Assembly (NCBI GenBank): GCA_015143295.1
Contig: CM026561.1
Span: 43,404,875-43,468,874, forward strand
Length of the DNA stretch: 64,000 bases
Direction of reading: 5' to 3'
From: Tetracentron sinense
Taxonomy: Eukaryota > Streptophyta > Magnoliopsida > Trochodendrales > Trochodendraceae
Below the pieces are notes generated by a model that had not been told where the DNA came from, made no database searches, and worked only from the letters and a program-made list of their open reading frames with translations. Below are positions 1 through 12,103 of this stretch, one piece after another. The translations under genes and the position numbers were made by a program. The stretch's first letter is position 1, and each line of letters begins with the position of its first letter.

Positions 1-968
1 CTACCTTAAAAGGAAGCTTTTACACTTCTGTAGAATGAGAAACAAGTTTGATGAAGCTTTGAGAAGCTGGAACCCAAATCCTTTTCTCAAAAGACACGAA
101 CAAAAAATTCCCTTGGAGAATTCCAAGCTTAAGAATCACTTTGGGAATGAAATCCCAGCTGTAGAACACCAAGACAGTGAAGAGGGAGCCTCTCCTTAGC
201 TGGAAACACGAACTCAGAACATCCTTGAAGCGCACAATGAAGAACCGTAGCTTTCTTCCCAAAATTCCCAAAAATCTTAGCTTAAGGGTTTTGTAAACCC
301 TATGGTACGAAATCATCTTCAATTTATAGGCTAAGGGTTTCTAAAACCCTAAAAAATTATTTCCAAAATATCCCCTAAGGTCAGTTATGCGTTTTCAGGC
401 CGAATTGGTCTCTTTTTTTTTTCCAGAAGTCGACGCATGAGAAGCCCCCGAAGCTAGACGTCAACGTTTGAGAATTCTGAATCTCAATTTCGATACTACC
501 TTGTGCAAATGTCGATATCAGCTATTCACCTAGTTCCAGACGTCAATGTCTGGAACTCTGTTTTTCCTGTTTTTTCTGTTTTGGACCGTGCTTTGTTATT
601 TTTCCCCTTCTTACACTTACTCTAATACTTATTTTACTTTAAAACATTTAAGTTAAACTTTAAGTTTTAAATTAAAATAAGGAAGTACTCCCTATTTGAA
701 TTCAATAAAAATACTTAGAAAATCCAATTCATAGTAAATCAAAATTTTATTTTCCAGTTTTAGGCTAAAACCGATAAATCCGGTCTGTCATAAAATTTTC
801 AAGAGTCCGAGAAACCATTCTAAACATACGAATAAAATCCCATAAAATCACACATGTTTATTTAACCTATAAACATCAATTACCATGAAAAATTATCTCA
901 AAATTTGAAAAGTTACATTACATCGACACTATTCATAGCACTATGAAGGTGAGATTCGGGGTTCTACA
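1..968 (-). repeat. LTR fragment, minus strand, cut by window edge
   Basis: Read on the minus strand this begins at base 968 with TGTAGAACCCCGAATC, a typical TGT start of a plant Ty3-type LTR. A TATA-like TATAAA lies at 323-328 (minus), followed by a leader with repeated AGGGTTT/CTAAACCC-like stretches. No gag or pol coding is visible. The other LTR end lies left of the window, so solo status cannot be decided. It abuts the plus-strand LTR fragment that follows and may have inserted into it. The 100-codon open frame at 20-322 minus lies in the presumed R/U5 and has no recognisable product. Confidence 0.6.
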
Positions 969-2595
969 GGTTGACCGGTCATGACCCCTGATCGACTGCT
1001 GATCACACCAATCTCTTATGGGATTTTTGGCAGAGAATAGATTTTTGACCGGTCGACCGCTTGACACCATCGGTTGATCGGTCATGGCTATTTTGCCTTG
1101 ATGAGATATTTGAGATATTTTGAAGGGGTCTTTGGCCAACCCCTTTGGGCATAAATAAGCCATTTCGTGGCCTTAGGGTTTACAACACCCTCAAGGCTTA
1201 TTTTAAGAGATTTTGAGAGAGAAGAAAGAGGAGAAAGCTAGGGTTGCTAAGGGTTTTTGCCAAGATCAAAAGTGAAGCTTGATCTTCACTTTCAAAGTCC
1301 GATCTTCACTACCACAAGCTTTCCAAATCATTTTGGCCGTAAAGATCCGGTCTTGTAAAGGTAGATACACTCTATTATGTATTTGAGTTTTATTTCCTAT
1401 TGAAAAAGATGATGAACCATCTGCATTGAAATGAAAAGAAAGTAGAAAATCCTCCTAGTTTTCTTGTATTGATGCTATACTTAAAACAAATGATGAAAGT
1501 GATGTTTTTGGTGAAACCAAGTGTATTAGCCTATGTGTATGCCATGTGATAGGTTTAAATGAAATTGAATAGCATGTGCCATGTGCTATATGTTTACTAG
1601 GTTCAGTCACCATTGTATATGTGCATGTGTATCGTATGATCGAGCTTTCGTATGTGTATGTGTATTGAATAAGCAAAGTAAAAGAAGAAAATGTATGTGC
1701 AATGATGCTAATGGACTTCTACCAACCTAGGTAGAGCATTAGGTATCATATGTATTAGGAGGATGCAAGTGGACTTCTACCAACCTAGGTAGAGCATTTG
1801 ACATCTAATTCCAAGGAAGATTATGTGCAAAGATACCCACAGGGAGGTGGGTGAAGTATGATAATGAACTCCTATCACTCTAGGTAGAGCATTAGGCATA
1901 CTTCATGTGTATGTGAAATGCTAATGGACTTCTACCACTCTAGGTAGAGCATTAGACAAAGTCATGTGTACTCTCCCATAAAAGTCATGTGTAAAGCAAG
2001 TGAAAATGAATAAGTGTTAAAGTAAAAGAGATGAAAAGAAATAAGAAAAATGGTTTTGAAAGATTAGTGCAAGTGTTTATCTCGTATCGCACATGGATAT
2101 TTGAAAGAGATTTTCATATTGATTCAGTGCATGTGTTTCATATGAACTGCCTACGTGAAAGAATGTAATGATATGACATTATTATATAGTGGCTTGTATA
2201 CGCTGAGTATTTCATACTCAACCGATTTGTTATCATCGATGGGTCTATTCAATATTGCTCCTGAGCCTTGGGTTAAGGAGGAGCACTACGAACCTGAGCC
2301 TACTATGGATCACTCGCTCGAGGATAAAACTCTTAGTAGGTAGCCCTATCTAGATTACTGCTGAGAGGTGTGAGGGAGTGTTTTTGTATTTTGATAAGTG
2401 GGGAATGTCCGCTTTATACTTATAATGTTTTTTATATTCTGTTGGTTTAGACTTGGATACATGTACAATTTATGTTATTTAGAAATTTTCAATACCGTTA
2501 TTTGTATGCCTTGTGTATTCTCACGAGATGGTATGATATGATTTAGGTCACGTGCCAAAAGTATCCTATCTTCTAGGGTAATTTGGGTCGCGACA
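969..2595 (+). repeat. LTR fragment, plus strand (Ty3-type, 5' end missing)
   Basis: Ends with GGGTCGCGACA at 2595, the expected ..ACA end of a large plant Ty3 LTR. A TATA-like CATAAATA is at 1150-1157, followed about 50 bases later by a purine-rich AGAGAGAAGAAAGAGGAG leader, a layout seen in the other LTRs here. Upstream of the TATA lie palindromic GACCGGTC and GATCG motifs (971-1088). The left part is replaced by the opposite-strand LTR ending at 968. No coding is recognised; the small frame at 2155-2343 has no known motif. Confidence 0.55.
1708..1955 (+). repeat. Dispersed 33-bp direct repeats inside LTR
   Basis: A unit reading roughly TGGACTTCTACCAACCT then AGGTAGAGCATTAG occurs four times (about 1711, 1770, 1866 and 1923), separated by unrelated 25-65 bp spacers. 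It lies in the 3' part of the plus-strand LTR. Confidence 0.7.
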
Positions 2596-4042
2596 CGCAT
2601 ACAATTCCATAAGTTATCATAAAATTATCAATTTTAATTGTTCATCCATTAATCCTATACTAATGTGCTTGCACCGAAACAATAATATTGGTCTTTTAAT
2701 AGATGAGAAACCACAAAACCACTAAGGGAGCGAGTAGGTCACATAAACTTAAATAGCATTGAAGATACAAAATTTTCAATGCACATGCATAATATGTAAC
2801 AGGATAAGCTCACAAAGGCTTTAATTTGTGCAATTTAATGAATCCATTAATAAATTAAACCCCTAGGTGTCCAACCAATAGTCATAATTCTGTCAAATAA
2901 AATTTGTGACCCAACGGTGAAAACCGCATTAAAATTGGAGTTAAAACGAGTTCACACTGGCCTTTTAAAGTTTAGGGTAATACCAAGGTGGGCAATCGAT
3001 TGCCGACTAGGGGAGACTGTTTTTCGGGGACTACTATACAAGACCATAACTTGCTCATTTTTAACCCAAAAAATACAAATAATGTATCGTTACGAAGAGC
3101 TCGCGGCCCTCTATGACAGTCGGTCCTCTAAACACCCTGATTAATTTATTAAGGTTTTTAGAAAATTGCATAAAGAAATAGTTTTTTCTCTCATATGAAG
3201 TCCTTTTTACACGAAATTACACCGGTTTGTTCCTCTTGATGAGTAGAACACAACCCAATAAAAAAATCCTAGAAAAAAAAGTTTATAGAATTTTACATAA
3301 AAATTTGAGCTATTTAATCCTTTTAAAAATCAATAATAATTTCGCATAAAACAGTATAACATATTAATCAGCGAACCAAACCGAACCGAACCTAGCTTTG
3401 ATACCCGGATCCTTTGTCGATTTGTTACACTATCACGATCCTTCTTAGCCCCATGTGCGTCCTGTTTTCATAGGATGAAGGGTAGCTACATAATCTAGTT
3501 TTCCCCTTGTGATTCCACGGTTCAAATCCAAGAGAGAGAGAGAGCTTGGAGTATTCTCACAAAGAGAATATTCTTTGAGAGAGAATAGACTTAGAGAGAG
3601 AGAGTAGGAGAGCAATTGTGTTAGATATGTATTCTTCTCCTTATGGGAAAAGATGCCTATATGGAGTAGTATCCAACTAACTCACAACCTCTCCCCCCTT
3701 TTTGGGTAGAGTGAGAAGTTATCTCCAATTAATGTGTTAGTAGGTAACATGAAGGTTACCTGAACTTATCAGGTTACCTACATGGACTATCCATCTGGGC
3801 TCTCATGACCCGTAACCCTTGTGAGCGGATCAAAAACCCGGGTCAAGCCCAGCCTGACCCATAAATTCCTAATAAATTTTTTTTACGGCGGGAAAATGGA
3901 ACACCCCTTTATAATGTATAAACTGTGACAATCTTAACCCCATTGATTGTGTGTAGTTCACAACTTTTAATTGGGATCAAATCCGAGGTGTGATGTTATA
4001 AAATATCCACCTGTTTCACTAATTTTGAAAAGATGGGTTGTA
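2596..4042. other. Intergenic stretch, no gene seen
   Basis: No coding region is recognised. It contains AG microsatellite tracts around 3533-3605. A segment at 2909-2960 (CCAACGGTGAAAACCGC followed by GTTAAAACG) reads like degraded LTR sequence. TSD base TTGTA of the next element is at 4038-4042. Confidence 0.5.
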
Positions 4043-4665
4043 TGTAGCGATTCTAAATTTCAGAATTTAATTAATATGGGTATTTTGATAATTTTGTAGT
4101 TTAGGAGTATTTTAGTAAATATCTTTGTGGAATATTTGACTATGAGTAATTGTTTTTCCTTGTGTAGAATCATTAAAAGAGCATAATACACTAGAGACTT
4201 TAATTTAGGCTTGTAACCAGACAATAATTAATTAGGGTATTTGGGTAAAAACACAAAATATAAGTTTTGTATAAATAACTAATGTTAACCTAATTTGCTC
4301 ATTCTTAGAAAACCTAAACTAAGAGAGAAAGCTCTTGGAGGAAGGAGAGGAGGCTAGGGTTGAGAGCTCTCATTCAAGCTTGAAGTGTGGGATTTGGAGC
4401 TCAAAGTTTGGATTTCTCACCAAAGCAAGGTTAATTTCGTGAAGCAAACTCATTTTGGGGGTTTTCCTCTTCTTGAAGCTCAAAAATTATAGGGTTAAGG
4501 CAAGTAAAACACTCATTTAAGTATTAAATTCATAGTAGTATTATTTTTATTGTTGCATTTATTGTACTAAATGCTTTAAAATGATCTAGGTTGAAGTTGA
4601 AATGTATTAGGGGAATTTGGGGCCGAAATCTGGGGTTTTAACCAAGTTTTGCAACAACCAATCAA

Positions 4666-4930
4666 GTATTCCATCGATCGATCGAAATGTATAGAAATTT
4701 TGAGAATTTGGAAGTGTCGACTTCCGATCGATCATAGGTTTTCCACCAATCGATCAGAATGCTACAGGAAGGCACCATCAATCAAAGAGTCTCACCGATC
4801 AATCAAAAGGTTACATGAAAAAGTGGTAGGAAGTCTGTCAACTTCTGATCGATCGTAAGTTCCTAACTGTTTCACTGATCGATCAGAATGTTATGTGGAC
4901 TTCTGATCGATCGGAGGTGTATCACCGATC
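4666..4930 (+). repeat. Array of GATCGATC-type palindromes
   Basis: About nine partly degraded copies of CNGATCGATCNG occur in 265 bp (near 4674, 4724, 4748, 4795, 4847, 4877, 4904 and 4925). They are separated by 20-60 bp that also share words such as ACTTC before and CACC before the motif. It lies downstream of the TATA box of the outer LTR. Confidence 0.75.
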
Positions 4931-5289
4931 AATCGGACTGTGTAGTTTTGGATGATTGTTTCTTTGAACCATAACTTAGCAGTCAAGCATGATTTAGATC
5001 TATTTAATCCTAATGATACTTCTTCCATGTTTATAAATGGAGGTACTTGTTTAATTGCAATTACATTCATATTATTGTCTTTAAATGTCTTTCCATATCC
5101 ACCATGATGAGTAACTCCTATGTGTGCTTATAAGAATTGTTTAAAATGCTTTTGACTTTACATTGCTTAGTTACATTTGTCTTGCTACAATGGTATGGGA
5201 CGTTGTAGTGTTGTAGCGGGGAGGATATAACTAACTTACCTTGGATAATAATATGCGGTTAGGCCGGCCTTGTTATGGTAGTATGAGAC

Positions 5290-7378
5290 TATAGAGACCC
5301 GAAATTTATTTCACGTTATTACTTTGTTTAATAGGGGTATAATGGTCAATAATATGTCCCTAGGCGTGTGTTCAATCATAAATAATTGGCATAAGTGGTT
5401 AATATACTTAATAAGATGAAAAGTTGAAAATCAAAGCAGAATTCGGGGAGCCCACTGTTTAGTGGGAGATTGATCGTACCTGATGGGGGATCGATCGCAT
5501 TTCGTGCCCAGATTTTTTTAAAACTAGCGGAATTTAGGGTTTTGAACCCTTGGGGTATAAATACTCACCCTAATTCGAGGGTTTTGAGATCTAAGGGTTT
5601 CTAAATCTAATTTGGGAGAGAAAAGGGAGAGAACCTAGGGATTCTAGAGGGGTTTTGCTTGAGGAAGGAAGATCTTGCTCGGAGATCATCCCCAAAGCCT
5701 CTTGCAAGCGTTTTGGATCGAAGAGAATGATCCCTAAGGTCGATATCCTCTCTAACCTAGCCCTATTTAATGCTTTGTATGTGTATTTAGAAATGTATAT
5801 GGATTATCAAGAAACCTACATGATTAGGCAAGATTATTGAATGTTTAGTATGAAATGGATAGATTATTGAGCTTTAAGAACAAAAAATGGACCATTGCAT
5901 GTGTTTGAGAGTTTTAGTTTTTGCTAAACATGAAAAATAGAATAGAGGTTGTATTTTAATATTTAATATTGTTATATAATTCATAGATGAATGGAAATGA
6001 TGATGGATGAGTTTGATGGTATGGATGTGGTTTGTAGATGGAAGGGAAAGGATGATGGATGGGTTGAGTGCATGGTTATGGTTTGTGGATGAATATGAAT
6101 GGATGATGGGATGTAAGAAAATGGAGGAAGGGCATTGTGTACATAAATAATGAATTAAAGGTGTTAACATGAAAGCCAAGAGATATTGATGTTTGCTATG
6201 ATAACCTAGAAATGTTAAATGTTAAAAATGGTAGTATCGAACTCATGAGGTTTCGTTAAATTGATATGGATTATTGCTTTAATAAATTATGTCTATCTAT
6301 CTTGTATGGTGATCGACATTCGGGAAGGCCAGAACTTAAAAGAAGTTTTTCAGGTCGAAAATTCTCTAACCAGGTAGATATACCCTGACAGAGTTTCTTG
6401 ACAAATGATTGAAATCTAAGGGATGACCTAACTCGAATATTAATTACGACACTCAAGCACAAATACACATGTGCGGCAGTTTACAAGTCTCACATATACA
6501 CAAACATGACATGGACATTGAATTACAAGGACAATGTGCATGAATTTCAAGTACATTGCACATGAACTACAAGGATATTGAACCATGGACCCTGAACTAC
6601 AATGAGCCCATAAAACTGTGTGGCTCTCTATGGATACAATTACAAGTCCTGGATAATACATTATGAATTTTGATCACAAAGAGCTCTAAGAGCTATTGTT
6701 CTCATCGATGCTCTCCATGGATATGACATAAGACCAAAAATATCATCTCATTAAAATATACATGCTTAACAGTCATAGTACAAGTCCAGGTGTCACACAA
6801 CTACACAAGTCAGGATGTTGTCATGATATACTCACGTGTTCTTCCGCACTCTAACTATGTATATGTCATACTAAACTGCTATTGATTATGTAACTGTTGC
6901 ATAAACTTGACATTAAGCATATACATGTGTTATTGATATGGTTAGTTAGACTGGATATCCGCTGAGTTAATTCAATACTCAATCTACCTGTTATTGTCGT
7001 CAGGTTTAGAGTCGGAGCCAGTGGTTGCAGCTTGGGTTGAAGAGGATTACCCAGTGGAAGAAGAAGAAGGTGGTCCCTTTTTTGAGGGAGTTCAGGACCT
7101 TGACTGGTTCTCTTAATATTAGATGATATACTTTAGTAGATGTTGCTTTAGACATGACTTTATTTTGAGATCATGATAGTTGATCGAATTTTGGATGATG
7201 TTCAAGTGACCTTATGATATACAGGATAGCTTGTTTATATCAAAATTTATTGTTGTCATTTTTGGAGACTTGATATTTAGTTTTGCCTTGTATACTATAG
7301 AATCAAGCAGAGATAAGAAATGTTACGGTCCAATTAAAGTCCCATTATATCCAAGGTGGGGGTTTGGGGGTCGTTACA
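5290..7378 (+). mobile_element. Inner solo LTR nested in outer solo LTR
   Basis: Flanked by a perfect 5-bp TSD, GAGAC (5285-5289 and 7379-7383). It begins TATAGAGACCCG, best read as TGTAGAGACCCG with one transition, and ends GGGGGTCGTTACA. A TATA box (TATAAATA) is at 5556-5563, then a GGGAGAGAAAAGGGAGAG leader. GATCG palindromes lie at 5470-5500, just upstream of the TATA. No internal coding. It inserted into the outer LTR after that one existed. Confidence 0.85.
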
Positions 7379-7464
7379 GAGACGCTATAACTAGATATAA
7401 CATAATTATTACTGTCTAGATGAGAAATGACTTGACCTTTGGGTGGATGGCTTGAGATTCCATC

Positions 7465-7690
7465 GATATCTGTGAGGTGTTGCCAAGGGTCACCAATAGA
7501 GAAACAGGTTTGTGATTTCATTTGTATATGTGAGGTGTTGCTAGAGGCCACCAAGAGAGGATCATGTGTGTGATTTTAAATTGTGTCGTGAGGTGTTGCC
7601 AAGGGCCACCGTAGAGATGTTAGTGTGTGATTCTGCCAGCAGAGGAATAGGTGTGTGATTTTAAAGGCGTTGCCAATGGGCCGCCAGATG
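7465..7690 (+). repeat. Short tandem-like repeats in outer LTR
   Basis: The word TGTGAGGTGTTGCCAAGGG and its variants, with nearby GGCCACC and a GTGTGTGATTT tail, occur about four times at 50-70 bp spacing. The minus-strand open frame through it shows no known protein motif. Confidence 0.6.
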
Positions 7691-8135
7691 TGGACTAAGT
7701 AATTCAAAATGAATAAAATGAATTCACTTGAACTGCCATTAATTGCATATTGAGTAAAATGTAATTATGACTTGTTGTTGCTGTGTTGTATGTGTTATCT
7801 TGCTGGGCTTATTGCTCACTCTTGCTATGTTGATATTTATGTTGAGATACTTGAAGAACACTATAAATTTTTGGAAATCGAGTAGCTACGAGAATATTTC
7901 TCTTCCTGCCATTTATTGAGTTAAGAGATCCTTGTGAGAACTTTTGAAAAGAACTTAGAGACACACTTATTTTATTTGTTAAGACTTTAGAAATGCTCGT
8001 TAATTTATGCATCTGAATGATTTTTATTTAAGATAAATTTCCATTTGCCTTTGGGGTGTGTCCCAGGTTCACGCCTCTGAACCAATACAAATATAAGGTA
8101 TATTGTGTACATGGTTTTCGAGGCGTGACATTGTA

Positions 8136-8863
8136 GCCTAACCGAATGTCGTGGACCAAAAAAAAAGAGCTGATATGAAACTAGTAATTTATCAAGTTTA
8201 CTCAATGTATAGCAGATACTAACCCCTAACCCTAGACGGTGCAACAAAAAAAAGTTTACTCAACAAGTATTGAAATACAAATGAAATTTGTATAATTAAA
8301 TTCATAATAGATTATTAATCTCACTTAAAACTTGTGAATCTATTTTATAAACTTAATAGTACTAGTAAAGGTGCAATACAATTAAATTAAAATTTATTAT
8401 TATTAAATATAGTTCTATGACTTCAATTAGATGATATTAAAAAATAATATAAATTATTGATATATAATTAGTAGTAGTTTATTTAATAAATAGATAATAC
8501 ATAATTAGTAGTACGGATTACAATTAATTATTTTAATAAATATTTTTTTAGTAGTTTACTTATGTTAAAACTTTTAATAAAATAAAAATCTATATAATTT
8601 TTAAATAGATAAATAATATCGTAAAATCTATTTTTAATTAGAATAAATAGTATTTTAGTATAATTAATGATTAGTAATGGAACTTCCTGATAATCCTTTT
8701 AAAAATTCTATAAGTAGTTGATTTTCTAGTATTTATATCTTTTAGACTTATAATATATTTGTAGAATTTACTAATAGTAGAAATTGAAGACTAGTGATGG
8801 AACTTTCATTTAGAATTTTTTTAAGTCTCTACTATTAAATGGTTCTTATTTTATTATTTTAAA
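8136..8863. other. Very AT-rich spacer, no gene
   Basis: Strongly AT-rich DNA with many TTAATAAT and AATTAGTAGT words. I see no coding region, RNA gene or clean element border. Confidence 0.5.
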
Positions 8864-9060
8864 TTTTTTTTTGGCGACAAGGGTGTCCGGGTCTCTTAGA
8901 GCACCCGACTAACCCCCGGGCACGTGTAGACCCTTCAATCACACACACCAAGAAAGTAGGGATAAATCCCTAAGGGTGGCCAATAGAGGGAAGGGAATCG
9001 AACTCAAGACCTCCACTTCTGTGGCGTGGTCTTGGCCAGCACACCACCCCACAGTTGGTT
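8864..9060 (-). mobile_element. tRNA-derived SINE (Au-like), minus strand
   Basis: On the minus strand it starts near 9060 with GTGGGGTGGTGTGCTGGCC. It has an A-box-like TGGCCAAGACC and a B-box-like AGTTCGATTCC about 35 bases further on, and ends near CACCCTTGTCGCC followed by an A run. That order (pol III promoter boxes, body, tail) is typical of plant SINEs and resembles the Au family. Its last 45 bases match the truncated copy at 25468-25523. Confidence 0.75.
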
Positions 9061-9199
9061 AGGGTTCTTATCAATAATGATATTTTATATTAAATATTAA
9101 TAAATATAAATTAAATATACTAATAAAATTTTCGTAAGTGTTATCTACACTAATTATTAATATAATTATTTATTAAGAGTTATTTCTAATTAAAATTTG

Positions 9200-9479
9200 T
9201 AGAGTTATATAGAATTGTAAAGACTAATTAAATATTATAATTGGGTTCCAATAAGATAACTAAGGGCTCATTTGGTTCGGATTAAAATAAGTGTTTATTT
9301 GAGACTTAATTGTTTAATCCGAACCAAACGGGCCCTTAGTTATCTTATTGGAACCCAATTATAGTATTTAATGGAGTCAAATCCTCTAGGGGTGATAACC
9401 AGATTTGCCAAATCCGGTTATCATCGGGGATGATTTGGCTCCATATTTAATTAGTCTTTACAATTCTATATAACTCTAT
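9200..9479. repeat. Long foldback palindrome (TIR element)
   Basis: The left arm (9200-9286) and right arm (9313-9479) are nearly perfect reverse complements around a 26-bp loop. The inner end contains GGGCTCATTTGGTTCGG / CCGAACCAAACGGGCCC, a common start of plant MITEs. The right arm is longer only because it carries the 70-bp insert at 9373-9442. Confidence 0.85.
9373..9442. mobile_element. 70-bp mini-MITE with 9-bp TSD
   Basis: The whole 70-bp unit is one hairpin: its first half (GGAGTCAAATCCTC...) pairs with its second half (...GATGATTTGGCTCC). It is flanked by GTATTTAAT (9364-9372) and ATATTTAAT (9443-9451), a 9-bp TSD with one mismatch. The left arm of the surrounding palindrome lacks the insert and has a single ATTAAATAT, so it acts as the empty site. 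A 9-bp TSD suggests Mutator-type mobilisation. Confidence 0.85.
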
Positions 9480-9789
9480 ATTTTCTCTCATTCTATATAT
9501 AATAGTGGGCGCACGTGAGAGAGAGGGGAAAGAGAGAGAGAGAGAGACAGGAAAGAGGGATTCTAGTGAGGAAATTTTTTTTAAAATTATTTTAAAATTT
9601 TAACTTAAAAAGATGGAGTAATGAAGTGAAATTATCTCATAATACATATCCTTACTTTTTCTCTTGAAAAGTTTATAACGTAGAGAAGGTGCTTCTTCAT
9701 TGAGAGATCAAGGACGGAGCATGAGAGAAAATAAAGATAAGGATTTGAGGGAATCGGGGAGATATTAAGGGATTATTGTTAATTTTTTT

Positions 9790-9921
9790 ATATAGAGTTA
9801 TGGGCAAAATAGGAAAAATATATAAAAAAAATACCCTTATACCATAAAATTGGGACTCATTAGGAATATTAGAAAAAAATTAACCTACTTTTTAACACAG
9901 TTTCCCTCATTATAATAGTAG
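9790..9921. repeat. Direct repeat flanking LINE, left copy
   Basis: About 130 bp from TATATAGAGTTATGGGC to TTATAATAGTAG. It is repeated with about 10 percent differences on the other side of the LINE (12184-12229 plus 12591-12686, split by a MITE). This is far longer than a normal LINE target duplication. Confidence 0.7.
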
Positions 9922-9953
9922 CCTTTCCTGTAACTTTAGACGAGCTGCCCCTC

Positions 9954-10295
9954 TTGAATCAGGTCAGTGATTTGCACAATTCCTCTCTTTCCCGAGAGGT
10001 TGATAGAGAAGAAATCAAGGAAGCCCTCTTTGCTATAGACAGTGATAGCTCTCCTGGACCGGATGGCTTCACTTCTCACTTCTTCAAAGTCTGTTGGGAT
10101 ACCGTCGGCAATGATGTGCTATCTGTTGTGCTCTCATTCTTCAGGTCTGGTCAAATGCTGAAAGAGATCAATGCCTCTCTAATCACTCTTATTCCTAAGG
10201 TTGCAAACCCGTCCTCCTTTGCGGATTACCGCCCTATTTCTCTCTGCAACGTGATCTACAAATGCATTTCGAAGGTTCTTGCCAACCTCTTCTAG
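9954..10295 (+). pseudogene. LINE reverse transcriptase, N-terminal fragment
   Basis: A 113-residue frame with motifs of the first RT blocks of plant L1 elements: SSPGPDGF, then LITLIPKV and YRPISLCNVIYKCISKVLAN. It breaks at the deletion junction near 10288, where the sequence jumps to the RT C-terminal part in another frame. Product: part of a LINE ORF2 polymerase, inactive. Confidence 0.9.
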
Positions 10296-12103
10296 ATCGT
10301 ATGCTTAACAAAGTAAAGACCTGGAAAGGCAAATTGTTATCCTATGCTGGTAGACTTGCGCTAATCAAAGCTGTCCTTATGAGCTCTCATGTCTATTGGA
10401 CAAGTTGTTTCCTTCTTCCCAATAAAATTTGTAAGTCCATGGAGCAAATTTGTTTCAGGTTTCTTTGGGGTGGGTCTGTTGAGAGCAAGAAATCGTCGCC
10501 TGTTAGTTGGTCTCGGATCTACACTACTCGAGAGGAAGGTGGGTTAGGTCTTCGTCGTTTGACTGACTGGAACTCGGCAGCCATATTAAAGCAAACTTGG
10601 GCGATCGCATCCCGAAAAAAAAACTTATGGGTTGATTGGATGTACTCTAATGTCATCAAGCATAATCATTTTTGGTCTATGAAAGCTCCTTCTACCTGTT
10701 CTTAGTCTTGGCGAAATATCCTCAAGCTTCGTGGTATGGCCATTGGCATGATTTTTCATTCTATTGGGAATGGCAGGGCCACCTCTCTTTGGTTTGATCC
10801 TTGGCATCCTATGGGAATCCTCCAGGAACGGCTTGGGCCTAGGTTGCAATTTGATTCTGGCCTGCCACGTTTAGCTTTAGTTTCACTTTTGATTGGGAGT
10901 GCCGGATGGGACCCTCCTCCTACATGTTCTACTGAGCTTATTGAGGTATGGAATGAGCTACCAACCCTTTCCTCTCACGCCACTCAGTTTGAAGATTCTA
11001 TTATTTGGAAGCCTTCTACCTCTGGCCGTTTCAGTCTCCGGTTGGCTTGTCAAGCTTTGCGTACCAACACGCCTCTTGTCCCTTGGACTGAATTAGTTTG
11101 GTTCACTATGAATATTCCTCGTCATAGTTTGATTGCTTGGTTGGCTCTCTCGGATGGCCTACAAACTCAAGACACTTTGGTAAGACACAATATCATTTCT
11201 TCATCTTGTTGTGTTCTTTGTCGGAACTCTCCGGAGAACATTAAACACCTATTCTTTGAGTGCCCTCTATCCAAGGCTATTTGGACAAACATTCTTTCCT
11301 ATTGTGGGTACAGCGCCCATAGGATCTTGGATTGGGATCCCGAAGTCTCTTGGATAATATCATCGTTTAAAGGCACAGGAATCGTTCAATGTGTGAAGAA
11401 AGTTGGGTTCAATGTCACTATCTACCACTTGTGGCAAGAGCGGAATAATAGGATTTTCAAAAACCAATCTCGGGATGCTGATACTATCTCTCTCTCTATA
11501 CAGAACGACACCCGCAGTAGGTTTGCTTTCTCCACGCCCCGTGTTGAAGATACTCCAAGCAATCGTGCCTTCTTTGATAATTGGAGCTTAACCGCTGATT
11601 TTTTTATCAATGAGAGGAAAAGTTGTTCGTGGTGCCCCCCTCCTGTAGGTTCTTGGGCCTTAAACTCAGATGGGTCTCTTCGTGGGAATGTGGCGGGCTT
11701 TGGTGGTATTCTTAGGGATCACTTGGAAAATTTTCTCGCTGCTTTCGCTGAAGGTTGTGCTTCGGAGGCTATTGATGTTCTTGAGATAAAATGCATTATT
11801 CGTGGGCTTGCAATGGCTCGCGACCTTGGGGCAGTTCGGTTGATAGTTTATGCTGACTCTAAATGGGTGGTGGATTCCCTCAATTCTAGATCTGCGCCGC
11901 CCTGGAGATGGATGAATGAACACCGTGAAGCTTTAAGTTTGATGGATTCATTTGAATCTTGCCGCATTACTCATGTCTGGCGAGAATCTAATAGAGCGGC
12001 GGACTGGCTTGCCAAACTTTGTCTTGTTAACTCTTCCCTTTCTAGGGAGCTCCTTAGTATTCTTGAGGAGGACAAGTCTGGGAAAATGTATCAATGGTTG
12101 TAA
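10262..12103 (+). pseudogene. LINE ORF2 C-terminal part with RNase H
   Basis: One frame from 10262 to the TAA at 12101-12103, broken by a single in-frame TAG at 10703-10705. The first part has the RT thumb region (DRMLNKVKTWKGKLLSYAGR). The middle has the zf-RVT-like segment with C-x2-C around CCVLCRNS and a HLFFECPL block. The end is an RNase H: NSDGS (first Asp), LEIK (Glu), YADSKW (Asp) and a final NRAADWLAK block. Such a C-terminal RNase H is known from a plant L1 subgroup. Inactive because of the stop and the lost RT core. Confidence 0.88.

Larger units (their letters stand above)
4043..8130 (+). mobile_element. Outer solo LTR, Ty3-type, interrupted
   Basis: Starts TGTAGCGATTC and ends GAGGCGTGACA. 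It is flanked by a perfect 5-bp TSD, TTGTA (4038-4042 and 8131-8135), with no internal gag-pol, so it is a solo LTR left by LTR-LTR recombination. A TATA box (TATAAATA) is at 4270-4277, followed by a GAGAGAAAGCTC leader. Removing the nested solo LTR and its duplicated 5 bp leaves about 1,994 bp, a normal size for this kind of LTR. The R/U5 part carries an array of GATCGATC palindromes. Confidence 0.85.

Noticed and set aside
5874..6179. Minus-strand 101-codon frame
   Set aside because: Simple-sequence ATGGATGA-type DNA within a solo LTR gives a low-complexity His/Ser/Leu product; no support as a gene.
6271..6661. Minus-strand frames with VCVYVRLVN-like text
   Set aside because: Inside the solo LTR and derived from CACATGTACA-like low-complexity DNA; no homology recognised.
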